A DNA stretch of 64,000 nucleotides from Pseudomonadota bacterium (GCA_023425645.1 JAFACG010000044.1:1-64000); one strand, 5' to 3'. Positions 55,149-63,785 are shown, counted from the first letter of the stretch. Translations and numbers: made by a program. Notes: generated by a model from the sequence alone, not told the origin.

Positions 55149-55490
55149 TCAAGGAGCGGGACGAACTCGCAACGTGCCTTTCACGGCGGGATGGAAGTCG
55201 TCGAAAAATGGATAATCGCCGGGGCGCGACACGGTCAGCACCACAAAGGACGTGACGCCGGGTCCCAGCACTTTTTCTTTGCGCAGAGGCAGGCTCTCGA
55301 ACTCGACCGCCTCCTGGCTTTCATTGACCAGCACGATCTTGAAACGCCCGGCCTGCACCTCCAGAACGGCCGGCTCGAACGTGCCGTCCGGCTTGAAGGC
55401 GAGCGTATGCACGGGCATGTCCGCCCAGGCGGCCGACGCGCCGCCCGCCGCCAGCATGAGCGCGGCGGCCAGTCTGGCTAGCCGGCGCAT
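55149..55490 (-). CDS. ftrB: FtrB, periplasmic cupredoxin-like protein
   Basis: A 113-residue exported protein (signal peptide ending GGASAAWADMP). The mature part has a cupredoxin-like beta pattern: HTLAFKPDGTFEPAVLEVQAGRFKIVLVNESQEAVEFESLPLRKEKVLGPGVTSFVVLTVSRPGDYPFFDDFHPAVKGTLRV. It lacks the usual type I copper Cys. In FtrABCD it is proposed to oxidise Fe(II) before transport. It is the second gene of the operon. Confidence 0.88.
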   Translation of the reverse strand: MRRLARLAAALMLAAGGASAAWADMPVHTLAFKPDGTFEPAVLEVQAGRFKIVLVNESQEAVEFESLPLRKEKVLGPGVTSFVVLTVSRPGDYPFFDDFHPAVKGTLRVRPAP

Positions 55491-55492
55491 GA

Positions 55493-56029
55493 TCAGTACC
55501 CGCCTTTCTTGCCCGTTCCGGCGAAGACGAATTCATACTGCTGCTCGAAAGTCTGGAACCAGGGCGCCACGCCGGTCTCCTTGTCCACATGGCGGCCGAA
55601 ATGGTTCATCTTGCCGCTTTCAGGCGAACCGATGGTCAGCACCAGCGTGTACTTGCCCGGGCCGTCCAGCTTGACGTTGTCGCCGTAGTGGGGACCGTCA
55701 TTGGCCACCATGGGCATCATCTCGCCGGCAATCACCGTGTCGCTCCCCTGCTTCTGCAGCTTGTACTGGATGTTCAAGTACGGCGCCCAGGCGCCTTCGG
55801 GCAGGCCGTTGCGATTGTCGGCGGTGGCGTGGATGTCCGCCTCCAGGTGGATGTCGGATTCGGCGGCGGCGCGCATCATGCCGGGCGGATCCATCTCCAC
55901 CGGCTGCAGGTAGACGGCCGCCACCTCCAGGCCGTTCTTCTCGACCGGCTTGCCGATGGGATACTCAGCGGCGAGCGCTGAACCGGCCAGGCTCAGGGCC
56001 AGCATGGAAAAAAGAATAGGTTTGCGCAT
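55493..56029 (-). CDS. ftrA: FtrA, periplasmic iron-binding P19-family protein
   Basis: A 178-residue exported protein. The signal peptide MRKPILFSMLALSLAGSALA precedes AEYPIGKPVEKNGLEVAAVYLQPVEMDPPGM. SDIHLEADIHATADNRNGLPEGAWAPYLNIQYKLQK and MVANDGPHYGDNVKLDGPGKYTLVLTIGSP hold the conserved Glu, Met and His ligands of P19 (Tpd) proteins. It binds Fe(II), and often Cu, as a dimer. A Met one codon upstream (56032) and one at 56059 are alternative starts. An A/T-rich GAATAAGAATCAGTC at about 56069-56083 (minus strand) might be a Fur site, but the match is weak. Confidence 0.9.
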   Translation of the reverse strand: MRKPILFSMLALSLAGSALAAEYPIGKPVEKNGLEVAAVYLQPVEMDPPGMMRAAAESDIHLEADIHATADNRNGLPEGAWAPYLNIQYKLQKQGSDTVIAGEMMPMVANDGPHYGDNVKLDGPGKYTLVLTIGSPESGKMNHFGRHVDKETGVAPWFQTFEQQYEFVFAGTGKKGGY

Positions 56030-56282
56030 CATGGTCTTTGAAGTGAGAGCTGAAAACATATAAAGACTGATTCTTATTCAGACTTGTTTTCAAGCATACA
56101 AAAAAAGACCTGAAAAAACGCTTAAATACGGCTCAGCGCCATGCCTTGCATGGCGGGAGCCGGCGCCGCGCCGGTACGGGCAGAACGCGCGAACCGGCTC
56201 GCCGGACCCGCTCCGGCGCGACATGTCATGCCGCGGAAAACACGCTGGAGAAAGTCGGCAAGCCGCGTAGCGAAATGATGCT

Positions 56283-56618
56283 TCAGGGCAGCGCCGCGAA
56301 CGCCTGCTCCCGAGTGTCGCAAACTTTGAGAACCGCCAGGAAACCGCTGATTTCAAAGATTTCCTTGACGTTGGGCTGAGCGCCGAACAACACCAGGGCG
56401 CCGCCGGACTGCTTCATCTTTTTGGCCAGCAGCAGCAGGACCCGCAGGCCGGCGCTGGAAATGTAATTGAGCCGTGACAGATCCAGCACGATTTTCTGTT
56501 CACCCTTGTCGAGCTGCGTCATGAGATCCGCTTCGAAGGAAGCGGCGTTGGCACTGTTGATCTGACCCTCGGGCTGAAAAACCGGGACGGGCCCGGACTT
56601 ATCGATAGCAATAGACAT
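56283..56618 (-). CDS. STAS-domain anti-sigma factor antagonist (BtrV-like)
   Basis: A 111-residue single STAS domain: MSIAIDKSGPVPVFQPEGQINSANAASFEADLMTQLDKG, then IVLDLSRLNYISSAGLRVLLLLAKKMKQSGGALVLFGAQPNVKEIFEISGF. The phospho-acceptor serine is expected at Ser55 in YISSAGL, aligned with Ser58 of SpoIIAA. In Bordetella, BtrV is a STAS antagonist in the BtrU-BtrW-BtrV partner switch that controls T3SS activity. Position near the T3SS regulators here suggests the same role; no btrU or btrW is in the window. Confidence 0.82.
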   Translation of the reverse strand: MSIAIDKSGPVPVFQPEGQINSANAASFEADLMTQLDKGEQKIVLDLSRLNYISSAGLRVLLLLAKKMKQSGGALVLFGAQPNVKEIFEISGFLAVLKVCDTREQAFAALP

Positions 56619-56652
56619 GTCGGTTCTACGGGCTGGTGGAACACCCGGTGAA

Positions 56653-58137
56653 TCATACGCGAAACGGCGGCTCCATGACACAGACGCGTCGCTGTTCGCC
56701 GATGCGGACCAGGCGGTCGGCCCGCCCCGCATGGGCATGCCACAGCTCCAGCAACCTGTCGGCGCCGGTGCGCCCAGTCTGTACGGCCTGCTCGGCATAA
56801 CCCAGCCAATCCCGCTCGCCCTCCGGCAGGCCTGCCCGGGCAACCGCCAGAACGTCCTGCGCCAGCGCCCGCACCCTGTCGTCGGCCAGGGCGTCCCGGA
56901 TGGCTGCCGAGCGCAGCTCCCGCAAGGTCCCCCAGCCCCATTGACGCCATAGCTGCTCGGCCTCGTCCAGATTGCTCAGCAAGCCCAGTTGCACGGCCGA
57001 TGGAGCAATCGGCGCCGTCGCGGCGATATCCGGCCCCAGTTCGTCTATCAGCTGGGCATCGGCAAAGACCGCGCCGGGGGCGCGTCCCTCGATATAGCCG
57101 TCGACGCCGCAGGCCTGCAAGAGGGCCTCTATCCCTCCAGGTTGATCCCAGGCCGTCAGCAAGGCGTCCAGAGCAGGCTCCTGATCCACCTTGTATCGCC
57201 AGCGGGCATCCAGAAAGTGCGCGTACTGCGCATAGACGAAATGGCCGCCCCTGGGGCGTGTCGTCAACGGCGCCGCCGTCGGGCCGCTGCGGCCCCTCCA
57301 CGAGTCCGAACGCAGGAATTCGGCCAGCGGCGGATCCCCCTCCAGGAATACGGACGTCGCTGACTTGTAGCCCTGCCCCAATTCCAGCGGCAAGGCCCGG
57401 GTTGCCGTCTGCGCGCCGAACATCCAGCGGTAGTGATCCCCCAGATCCTCGAAGGGCCTGGGCGGCATGCGCTGCAGGAAATGATCACCCGGGAACCGGG
57501 CGGCCGCGAACATGCGATCCCAGATGGTCAGCCGATTTTCCTTGAGCCCCGTTTCACGGCCCGCTTCCAGAGGACTGTTGGCAAAGATCGCGATCAGGGC
57601 AGGCGCCAGCGCCAGCATGGCGTTCAGCGCACGAGCGGCCTGGTCCACCTTTACGGACGTGCACGGGCCATTCTGAGCCTTCGCATCGATGCCCACCCGG
57701 TGCATCCAGCCCCGATACCCCACGAGCTCCTGATAGATCGGCCGGTCTACGCGCACGGCGGCATACCAGGCCTCGTCCATTGCGCAATCCGGGTGCTCGG
57801 ACGCATTCAGCAAGGCAGCGCCCTCGGCATCCAGGGCCTGAATGACATCCTTCAGTTCCTGGTGGACCAGGGCGGCCAGTCGGTCCAGGCATCCCGCGCC
57901 GCCGGGAATGGGCGCAAACGCCGTTTCCAGCAGGTTGTAGCCATTGTCCAGACCGCTGCATCCGGCCACGGTATCCAGGCTGGTCGTGCGCCCGCACAGG
58001 TCGGAGCAGACCACCTGCAGGCCTCGCTGACGCTTCACGTTCGCCAGCGCCTCGAAATAATGGGTGACGGCATGACTGCGCCCGTCCCGCTGGCCGATGA
58101 CGCCCATCTCCAGCTCTAGTCCGATCCGCTCGATCAT
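56653..58137 (-). CDS. GCS2-type glutamate-cysteine ligase-like enzyme
   Basis: A 494-residue protein beginning MIERIGLELEMGVIGQRDGRSHAVTHYFEAL. The GLELEM pattern opens the carboxylate-amine ligase (GCS2/YbdK/EgtA-related) fold. HPDCAMDEAWYAAVRVDRPIYQEL, GIDAKAQNGPCTSVKVDQAARALNAMLALAPALIAIFANSPLEAGRETGLKENRLTIWDRM and KSATSVFLEGDPPLAEFLRSD fit the family. It probably joins glutamate (or another acid) to an amine or cysteine with ATP. AGGAGAG precedes the ATG. It is divergent from the BtrA-like gene, 133 bp away, which is an unusual neighbour for a T3SS locus. The actual substrate is unknown. Confidence 0.75.
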   Translation of the reverse strand: MIERIGLELEMGVIGQRDGRSHAVTHYFEALANVKRQRGLQVVCSDLCGRTTSLDTVAGCSGLDNGYNLLETAFAPIPGGAGCLDRLAALVHQELKDVIQALDAEGAALLNASEHPDCAMDEAWYAAVRVDRPIYQELVGYRGWMHRVGIDAKAQNGPCTSVKVDQAARALNAMLALAPALIAIFANSPLEAGRETGLKENRLTIWDRMFAAARFPGDHFLQRMPPRPFEDLGDHYRWMFGAQTATRALPLELGQGYKSATSVFLEGDPPLAEFLRSDSWRGRSGPTAAPLTTRPRGGHFVYAQYAHFLDARWRYKVDQEPALDALLTAWDQPGGIEALLQACGVDGYIEGRAPGAVFADAQLIDELGPDIAATAPIAPSAVQLGLLSNLDEAEQLWRQWGWGTLRELRSAAIRDALADDRVRALAQDVLAVARAGLPEGERDWLGYAEQAVQTGRTGADRLLELWHAHAGRADRLVRIGEQRRVCVMEPPFRV

Positions 58138-58199
58138 AGGGGATGGCTCTCCTGTTATATTGAAGAAGAATAGCACCGACCCCATTTACCGGATCGATT

Positions 58200-58229
58200 G
58201 GAACCTTTTCCAGACCTGCATTCACTAAG
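58200..58229 (+). promoter_or_regulatory. Possible ECF-type promoter of the BtrA-like gene
   Basis: GGAACC at 58200-58205 is followed, 13 nt later, by CATTCAC, or 17 nt later by CACTAAG. This resembles the HrpL box (GGAACC-N15/16-CCACNNA) and the GGAACG element of the unknown family. It lies 42 bp before the start codon. The -10 side is weaker than in the four family promoters. Confidence 0.4.
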
Positions 58230-58270
58230 AAGCAAAAGCCGATTTTTGGCCTCACGGATCCGCAGCATTC

Positions 58271-58873
58271 ATGACAGCCTGGCCCGACTCACTTATGACC
58301 ATCAATTCTTCCGCCCCCACAGCACCCCGACAACTCCCAAGCCTGGACGACTTCGCCTCGGCCGCCACACGTGGTGAAGCAGTCTATGCCTCGTCAACGG
58401 GGCGATCTCTTCAGACGCTGGGCACAGGCGCGACGCCCAGCGGACGTACTGTAGCCTGGGTCGAACCCGACGTGGACACCACCCGGCTCTTTACCGAGGC
58501 CCTGGCGCAAAGCCACGGTATCGGCATCTCCCAGGCCGTGGCCCTGGAGCTCGGACTGGTTTCCAATCCCGGCAAGCCGCTGGCCTCGCGCACCATCACC
58601 CAGGCCTTGGACATGGCGCAGACGCTGGCCCAGGTCTTTTCCGGCGTGGACTACGTCACCCAGCTGAACCACTCGGCTGTCGCCCGCGGGACCGGGTTCA
58701 CGGCCCTGTGCCAGGACATGGGAATCAGCGCTGCCGACTTCACGCCGGACCAGCAAAAACGCATTGACCAGGCCATGCGCGAGAAATTCGAGCAAGCTGC
58801 CGCGCAAGGAAATAGTCCTGTTTCCAGCAATATCGCCCGTGAATGGCTGCGCGCGCTCATCGAACTGCGCTGA
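58271..58873 (+). CDS. Small regulator, possibly BtrA/BspR-like
   Basis: A 200-residue soluble protein with a Ser/Thr/Ala/Pro-rich N-terminus (SLMTINSSAPTAPRQLPSLDDFASAATRGEAVYASSTG) and a helical C-terminal half (FTEALAQSHGIGISQAVALELGLVSNPG ... TQALDMAQTLAQVFSG ... MREKFEQAAAQG). No signal peptide. Upstream of an ECF sigma gene in the T3SS region, it holds the position expected for BtrA/BspR, the Bordetella anti-sigma factor that is itself secreted by the T3SS. I cannot confirm homology from memory, so the name is a hypothesis. A second start at 58295 is possible. Confidence 0.5.
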   Translation: MTAWPDSLMTINSSAPTAPRQLPSLDDFASAATRGEAVYASSTGRSLQTLGTGATPSGRTVAWVEPDVDTTRLFTEALAQSHGIGISQAVALELGLVSNPGKPLASRTITQALDMAQTLAQVFSGVDYVTQLNHSAVARGTGFTALCQDMGISAADFTPDQQKRIDQAMREKFEQAAAQGNSPVSSNIAREWLRALIELR

Positions 58874-58978
58874 ACGCGTGAAACGCGCTGGCGCTGCGCA
58901 TTCGGCAGCGGCTCCCGCCTGATCTCCCAACGTCTTTCTTCTGCTGCCAACCGCATGCATCGTACAAACCCTTAACAT

Positions 58979-59006
58979 TAAGCAATTTCTTGAAATAAGC
59001 AATTTC
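58979..59006. promoter_or_regulatory. Direct repeat TAAGCAATTTC x2 upstream of the ECF sigma gene
   Basis: TAAGCAATTTC occurs at 58979-58989 and again at 58996-59006 (17-bp period). The bases between form a palindrome with them (ATTTC-TT-GAAAT, 58985-58996). The region is AT-rich against a GC-rich background and lies 80-150 bp before the sigma gene, so it is a candidate operator/promoter. Confidence 0.55.
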
Positions 59007-59126
59007 GTGATGTAATGTTCCGGCACAGCGACCTCACTTTTTGAAGCACGCTGATGATCAGCAACAGTACTCTTCGGCGCCCTCATGACAATACTTCCTG
59101 ATCCAGACTGCGAAGTACCCGGCCCC

Positions 59127-59684
59127 ATGAATCAGCCAGTGCCAGCCAACTCCCCCGCCATGGCTGACGACCAGTTGTTTCGTGAATTAGTGCAGCAACA
59201 CAGCGACCGGCTGCAACGCTTCATCATCATGCATATCGGCAATACCAGCGACGCCGAAGATCTTGCCCAACAAGCCTTCGTGGAAGCTGCGCGCTCGTAT
59301 CAGTCCTTTCGCGGCGAATCGCAACTGTCCACCTGGCTGTATGGCATCGCCCTCAATCTGATCCGCAATCACCTCTCGCGCGCGCCGGAGCGGCGATATC
59401 ATTTCGTCGATGAAAGCGGCCTCTATGACCTGCCCACCGATGGCGCTTCTCCCGAAGAGGCGGCTGCCCAGACCCAGACGCTGCGCCTGCTGCAGGAATC
59501 TCTGGATGAACTTCCGGAAAGCATGCGCACCATACTGCTGCTGGTGGGTCTGGATGACCTCTCCTACGAAGAGGCCGCCGCCCTGCTCACGGTGCCCATA
59601 GGCACGGTGCGCAGCCGTCTGTCCAGGGCGCGCGCCGCCCTGCGCGCGCGGCTGCAGGAAAAAGGCCTGAAACTCAATTTCTGA
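59127..59684 (+). CDS. btrS: ECF sigma factor (BtrS/HrpL-like), putative T3SS master regulator
   Basis: A 185-residue ECF sigma factor. Region 2 is LFRELVQQHSDRLQRFIIMHIGNTSDAEDLAQQAFVEAARSYQSFRGESQLSTWLYGIALNLIRNHLSR. Region 4 is LPESMRTILLLVGLDDLSYEEAAALLTVPIGTVRSRLSRARAALRARL. In Bordetella BtrS is the ECF sigma that switches on T3SS genes. Location between the BtrA-like gene and sctC supports that identity. The start is unsure: ATGs at 59085 and 59160 are alternatives and none has a strong ribosome site. Confidence 0.8.
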   Translation: MNQPVPANSPAMADDQLFRELVQQHSDRLQRFIIMHIGNTSDAEDLAQQAFVEAARSYQSFRGESQLSTWLYGIALNLIRNHLSRAPERRYHFVDESGLYDLPTDGASPEEAAAQTQTLRLLQESLDELPESMRTILLLVGLDDLSYEEAAALLTVPIGTVRSRLSRARAALRARLQEKGLKLNF

Positions 59685-60092
59685 CCACGCGCCTTTACGC
59701 CATCGCCGCTCACGGCGAAACCAAACAAGGCCGGGTCGATGCGGCGCGCAAGGCGCTCCTGCATCGTGGCGAGGAAGCGCCGGCAACAAGGCCGGAGCTC
59801 TTCACTTTTTTTTATCCCGGCGCCTGGCTTGTGCCGGGCTTCCAGTTCCGGATACGGTGAAATCATCACTTCTCATAACGGTTGACAAGCTGCGCAGTCC
59901 ATGGGCTCTCGTCTGCCTCTTTCATCCATCACCACACATCTTGAAGTTGCCATCTTGTGAACCAATACGTTGCAGACAAAATCATCGAACCCTGCGTACA
60001 ACATTCTGTAGAGTGATCGATTCATCCCGTCCCCCAAGGAGCCTGTTGGAAGACCGTGAAGCGCCTTGGAAAACGCTTTCTGGAGCATGACT
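59685..60092. other. Intergenic region between sigma factor and universal stress protein genes
   Basis: A 408-bp region without a supported gene. A GC-rich inverted repeat (CCCGGC ... GCCGGG, about 59817-59839) follows a T8 run and could help end the sigma transcript. TTGACA at 59882-59887 is a possible -35 box for the next gene, although no convincing -10 lies at the right distance. Confidence 0.4.
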
Positions 60093-60911
60093 ATGTACGA
60101 CCGTATTTTGGTACCGCTCGATGGCTCGCATTTTTCCGAAGAAATCATTCCCTACGCAGCTGGCCTGGCGGCTGTTCACGGCACCGAACTCACACTGCTG
60201 CGCGTGGTTGACAAGGAGACCGGACAGGACCAGGCCGCGGATTACGTCGAACGGCTGGCGGCAAGCCATAAGGCACGAGGACTGTGCCTGTTGGACCCAG
60301 GCGACGTGGCTCAGGCGATACTCAAGGAGGCCGGCTGCGAGCCTGCAACCCTGCTGGCGATGACCTCTCATGGACACTCCGGCCTGATGGAAATCATGCT
60401 CGGCAGCGTGGCGCAACGCGTTGTGCGCGATGCCGATGGACCAGTGCTCGTGTACCACCCGACTGGGGCGAAAATGTCGGACCCTGCGCCGATAAGACTG
60501 CGCAGTGTGGTGTTGCCAATCAAAGGGCATTCACTGCACGAAGCGATGGCCAGCCACGCCGCCCAGTTTGCCCGTTGGATCGATGCGGAGCTGGAAGTCG
60601 TGAACGCAGTCCAGGCCACCGGCGCGGCGGGCGTCGGCGGGAAATTTGGAAACGGAATATCCATGCAGGAATCCAGCTATGTTCGTTCCAAGGCAGCTGA
60701 ATTCGCCCAGCATCACGGCGTGCGCATCAACTGGGAAGTGCTGCACGGCGAACCGGCGAGGGCGATCATCGACCACGTCGTCAATCGCCGCGACACCATC
60801 CTGGCGATGGTCACGCGTTGCAGGGGCGCGCTCGAAGCGGCCTTCCTGGGCAGCGTGACCCTGAATTGCCTGCGCAAGGCCGGCGTGCCGATACTGATGC
60901 GTCTGCCTTGA
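60093..60911 (+). CDS. Universal stress protein with two Usp domains
   Basis: A 272-residue protein. Domain 1 (residues 1-135) begins MYDRILVPLDGSHFSEEIIPYAAGLA and ends with the ATP-binding-type loop AMTSHGHSGLMEIMLGSVAQRVVRDADGPVLVY (G-x2-G-x9-G-S pattern). Domain 2 (about 140-272) starts LRSVVLPIKGHSLHEAMASHAAQFARW and ends in GALEAAFLGSVTLNCLRKAGVPILMRLP, with a less intact loop. GGAG lies 7 nt before the ATG at 60093. Usp proteins help survival under stress; no T3SS role is known to me. Confidence 0.85.
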   Translation: MYDRILVPLDGSHFSEEIIPYAAGLAAVHGTELTLLRVVDKETGQDQAADYVERLAASHKARGLCLLDPGDVAQAILKEAGCEPATLLAMTSHGHSGLMEIMLGSVAQRVVRDADGPVLVYHPTGAKMSDPAPIRLRSVVLPIKGHSLHEAMASHAAQFARWIDAELEVVNAVQATGAAGVGGKFGNGISMQESSYVRSKAAEFAQHHGVRINWEVLHGEPARAIIDHVVNRRDTILAMVTRCRGALEAAFLGSVTLNCLRKAGVPILMRLP

Positions 60912-61074
60912 AGCGGCAACAAGGCGCGCGGAGCTGATACTCCCTCAGATCGATTCTGGACATCCGAAGACGCCCTCAGAGTGCACTGAAGCTCAGCCCA
61001 CGCCCGTTACCCGAAAGAACGCATTCGATGCCCTTCCCATTATCTCACGATGCTCCCCGCACGGCGCTTCTCGA

Positions 61075-61614
61075 TCAGGCCACGTAAGCCGTCATATATG
61101 GCCGTTCACTGCGGCCAACCGGCATTATCTCGTCCAGGTCCCTCAACACCTGATCCTGCACGGCAGCCGCGTAGCCGCGGCACTCAGCCGAAATTTCCTC
61201 CAGCACGCTAGCGCGAGCCGACTCATCGGTTAACGCTCCCTCGCTCAGAGCCTGGATATCGCGCCCATTCAATTCATACAAGTAGGCGGACAGGGATTCA
61301 CGCCCCCCAATAGATCGGCCAGATCGCCCTGCGGCCGCTCGCTTAAGTGCGCCGGCTTTCGAGCGATCCTGTACAGGCTGTATTCATTCCCCACAGGAAC
61401 CGTCAAGCTGCTCCGCAAATCCCCAATACGGCGGCTGTTCTCGCGGGTCTGACGCAAAGACAGCCACTGCGCTCGTGCCGGAGCGGTTGGCATGTGGCGT
61501 GCCGCCCTGCTCGGGTGTGTACCGCAGGTTACCCATGGTGTCGCGAGGGCCCGATGCCAGATCCCGCCGCTGTAGACCCTGGGCTTGCACTTGGCGAGGG
61601 ATTTCAATCTTCAT
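61075..61614 (-). pseudogene. Unknown family, paralogue 4, broken by two frameshifts
   Basis: The N-terminal family motif (SGPRDTMGNLRYTPEQGGTPHANRS) is in one frame from the ATG at 61614 (GAGG 9 nt upstream). The next block, QTRENSRRIGDLRSSLTVPVG ... GDLADLLGG, continues in a second frame. GRESLSAYLYELNGRDIQALSEGALTDESARASVLEEI then returns to the first frame and ends MTAYVA. The second shift coincides with a run of six C (G on the coding strand) at 61303-61308. The copy ends at the same family position as paralogue 3. It follows sctC on the same strand. Confidence 0.75.
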
Positions 61615-61744
61615 GATCATCTACCTCGAAAAAATCCGGCCCGCAGGCCAAAACCTGGCTGACTGAGCGGAAAAACCGACTTGCTGGCGTTCATAAATCC
61701 TACTCCTGGTCAAAATGGCGCAATCGGCGCCATGGCAAGGCTTG

Positions 61745-61770
61745 AGTAATCAACGAACACGCGGCGTTCC
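61745..61770 (-). promoter_or_regulatory. ECF-type promoter element of paralogue 4
   Basis: Minus strand: GGAACG (61770-61765), 13 nt, GATTACT (61751-61745), just after the sctC stop. Downstream bases CAAGCCTTG and TGGCG are also shared with the paralogue 1 promoter. The gene starts 131 bp further on. Confidence 0.6.
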
Positions 61771-61783
61771 TGTATCCGCGAAT

Positions 61784-63691
61784 TCAGCGCGCCGCCGGCT
61801 GGATATCGACGTGCACGACCGGCCCCTCGGGCGACACTCGGGATGACGAATCACTGGGCACGTCTGCCTTGCCCAAGGCGACGGACTGTATATAAGTCGG
61901 CCCGACGCGGACCGGACCGGATACCTTTGCCTCGGCAATGGCGTCGAAGCGCACGCGTGTCTGCTGCCCCTGAATAAGGTCCAGGTACTGGCCCGCGGAC
62001 ATGGGCTTCCCGTCGACGGGCCAAGTGGCGCTGATGGCGGGCCCGGTATCAGCGGACTGACGCCGCGGCAAAGTGACCGGATCACCCTGGATCGAGACGA
62101 CTCGCGGACGCAGAAGGAACAGGCGCTCCCGGCGCTGAACGGTCTTGTTCTTGTTCGAGAACAGTGCGCCCAGAATCGGGATGTCTCCCAGCACGGGGAC
62201 CTTGTCCACCTGCTGGCTATCCTGGCTGCTGTTGTAGCCGCCGACCAGCAGCGTCTGGCCATCGCCCACAATGGCCAGCGTGCTGATGCTGCTCTTGCGC
62301 ACGGTCGGCAGCGAACCGATGCGCCGCTCATCCTGGATGCGCCCGTCCTCGATGTCCACGGTCAGTTCGACCTGGCGCTGCTCGCCGTTACCCTCGATGA
62401 AACGAGGCGTCACCCGCAGCGACGTTCCTACGGTGATGGGTGTCACAGTAGCGACACGCTCACCCGTGGACTGGATATAGAACGTATCCGACAGATCGAT
62501 CAGCGCCCCCATATTGTCCGCCGTCAGGATCGAAGGCTGCGACAGGATATTGGCCGCGCCCTTGGTCTCCAGCGCGTGCAGGCGCGCCGCAAGAACATTG
62601 CTGACGGAAAGCCCGATCGTACCCGGAGACAGCGGCGCCCCATTGTCCAGCGGCAAACCGCCGCTGGGGTTCAGCGAAAAATCGCTGTAGCCAAAGGTCG
62701 AACTGCCGGCCCTTGCCCCCCAGGTGACGCCCAATTCGCTGACATTGTCGGAGTTCACGTCGACGATCATAGCCTCGATCTCGATCAGCGTGCTGGGCAC
62801 ATCGAGTTGTTCTATCAATTCTTTATAGATGGGGATCCGATCCGGAATATCCTGCACGATGATCGCATTGAGGCGAGGATCCGCCTGCACGGTCGGTTCT
62901 CGAAACCGCAGGCCGGAGCTGGCCCCGCGCTGAGGAGCTGGCCCGCCGGCATCCGAGGATGACCCGGAGGCCTGGACGAGGCCCGCACCATCCGACACGG
63001 CGGTGAACGCCGGCGGGCTCTGGCGCAGCGGCGCGGCCACCGCCGACAGGCTCTCATTGTTCGCCCCCGAACCCAGGATCAGGTTGCGCAGCACGGTCGC
63101 CAGGCCCGGCGTGACGACGCTCTGGGACCGGTAGATGACCTCCCGGTCGTTGACGGACGCATGCTTGAGACGAAACACGGCCACCTGCTGATTACCGGTT
63201 CCCAAGGGCAAGGCCTCGATCATTTTCTGGACCAGAGAGACATAGGCCGGCGGCCCGGAGACCAGCGCGAACCCCTGGTCGGACAGCTCGCCCCAGCCGA
63301 AACGGGGATCCAATACCCCCAGTTGCATCAGGGCCTCGCGAAGGGCGCTGATGGAACTGCCCAATGCGCTGACCGATTTCGTCACCATGGCGCTGGCCGG
63401 GCTGACGAACAGAGTACCGGCATGGACGAACCAGTTGAATCCGTACACCCCGCCCAGACGGTCCATGAACTCGGAGGGCGTGGCCGTATTGAATTTGCCG
63501 TTCACCGTACCCGACACGCCCGGCGCCAGCTGCAGCGCCAGGCTGAAGCCCCCGGCGAACTGCCGCAGCACGTCCTGCAGGCTTTCTTCCTGGGCATAAT
63601 AGCTGTAGGGAGCAGCCGGCCAATTGGGTGCCGCCTGTGCCGTACCCGCCAGGCACAGGGCCAGGGCGCAAGCCGGAATCAAATGTTTCAA
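61784..63691 (-). CDS. sctC: T3SS outer-membrane secretin SctC (BscC/YscC family)
   Basis: A 635-residue exported protein. The signal peptide LIPACALALCLAGTAQA is followed by the N0/N1 domains (YSYYAQEESLQDVLRQFAGGFSLALQLAPGVSGTVNGKF ... MDRLGGVYGFNWFVHAGTLFVSPAS). N3-type QADPRLNAIIVQDIPDRIPIYKELIEQLDVP follows, then the C-terminal secretin domain with LIEIEAMIVDVNSDNVSELGVTWG, GAANILSQPSILTADN and VPVLGDIPILGALFSNKNK. It forms the T3SS outer-membrane ring. The start is TTG at 63691, chosen because AGGAGG lies 6 nt before it and the signal peptide begins there. Confidence 0.93.
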   Translation of the reverse strand: MKHLIPACALALCLAGTAQAAPNWPAAPYSYYAQEESLQDVLRQFAGGFSLALQLAPGVSGTVNGKFNTATPSEFMDRLGGVYGFNWFVHAGTLFVSPASAMVTKSVSALGSSISALREALMQLGVLDPRFGWGELSDQGFALVSGPPAYVSLVQKMIEALPLGTGNQQVAVFRLKHASVNDREVIYRSQSVVTPGLATVLRNLILGSGANNESLSAVAAPLRQSPPAFTAVSDGAGLVQASGSSSDAGGPAPQRGASSGLRFREPTVQADPRLNAIIVQDIPDRIPIYKELIEQLDVPSTLIEIEAMIVDVNSDNVSELGVTWGARAGSSTFGYSDFSLNPSGGLPLDNGAPLSPGTIGLSVSNVLAARLHALETKGAANILSQPSILTADNMGALIDLSDTFYIQSTGERVATVTPITVGTSLRVTPRFIEGNGEQRQVELTVDIEDGRIQDERRIGSLPTVRKSSISTLAIVGDGQTLLVGGYNSSQDSQQVDKVPVLGDIPILGALFSNKNKTVQRRERLFLLRPRVVSIQGDPVTLPRRQSADTGPAISATWPVDGKPMSAGQYLDLIQGQQTRVRFDAIAEAKVSGPVRVGPTYIQSVALGKADVPSDSSSRVSPEGPVVHVDIQPAAR

Positions 63692-63785
63692 ACCCCCCCT
63701 CCTGCACGGACCACGCCGTGCTTTGTCATTGTTAACATCCCCTTTAGGCACGCCGCTCAACAAGCGCAATGCGGCAGCCATGGGC

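Noticed and set aside
56060..56110. Fur box upstream of ftrA
   Set aside because: GAATAAGAATCAGTC has only a partial match to the hexamer-type Fur consensus. It is noted in the ftrA entry but is too weak for a separate feature.
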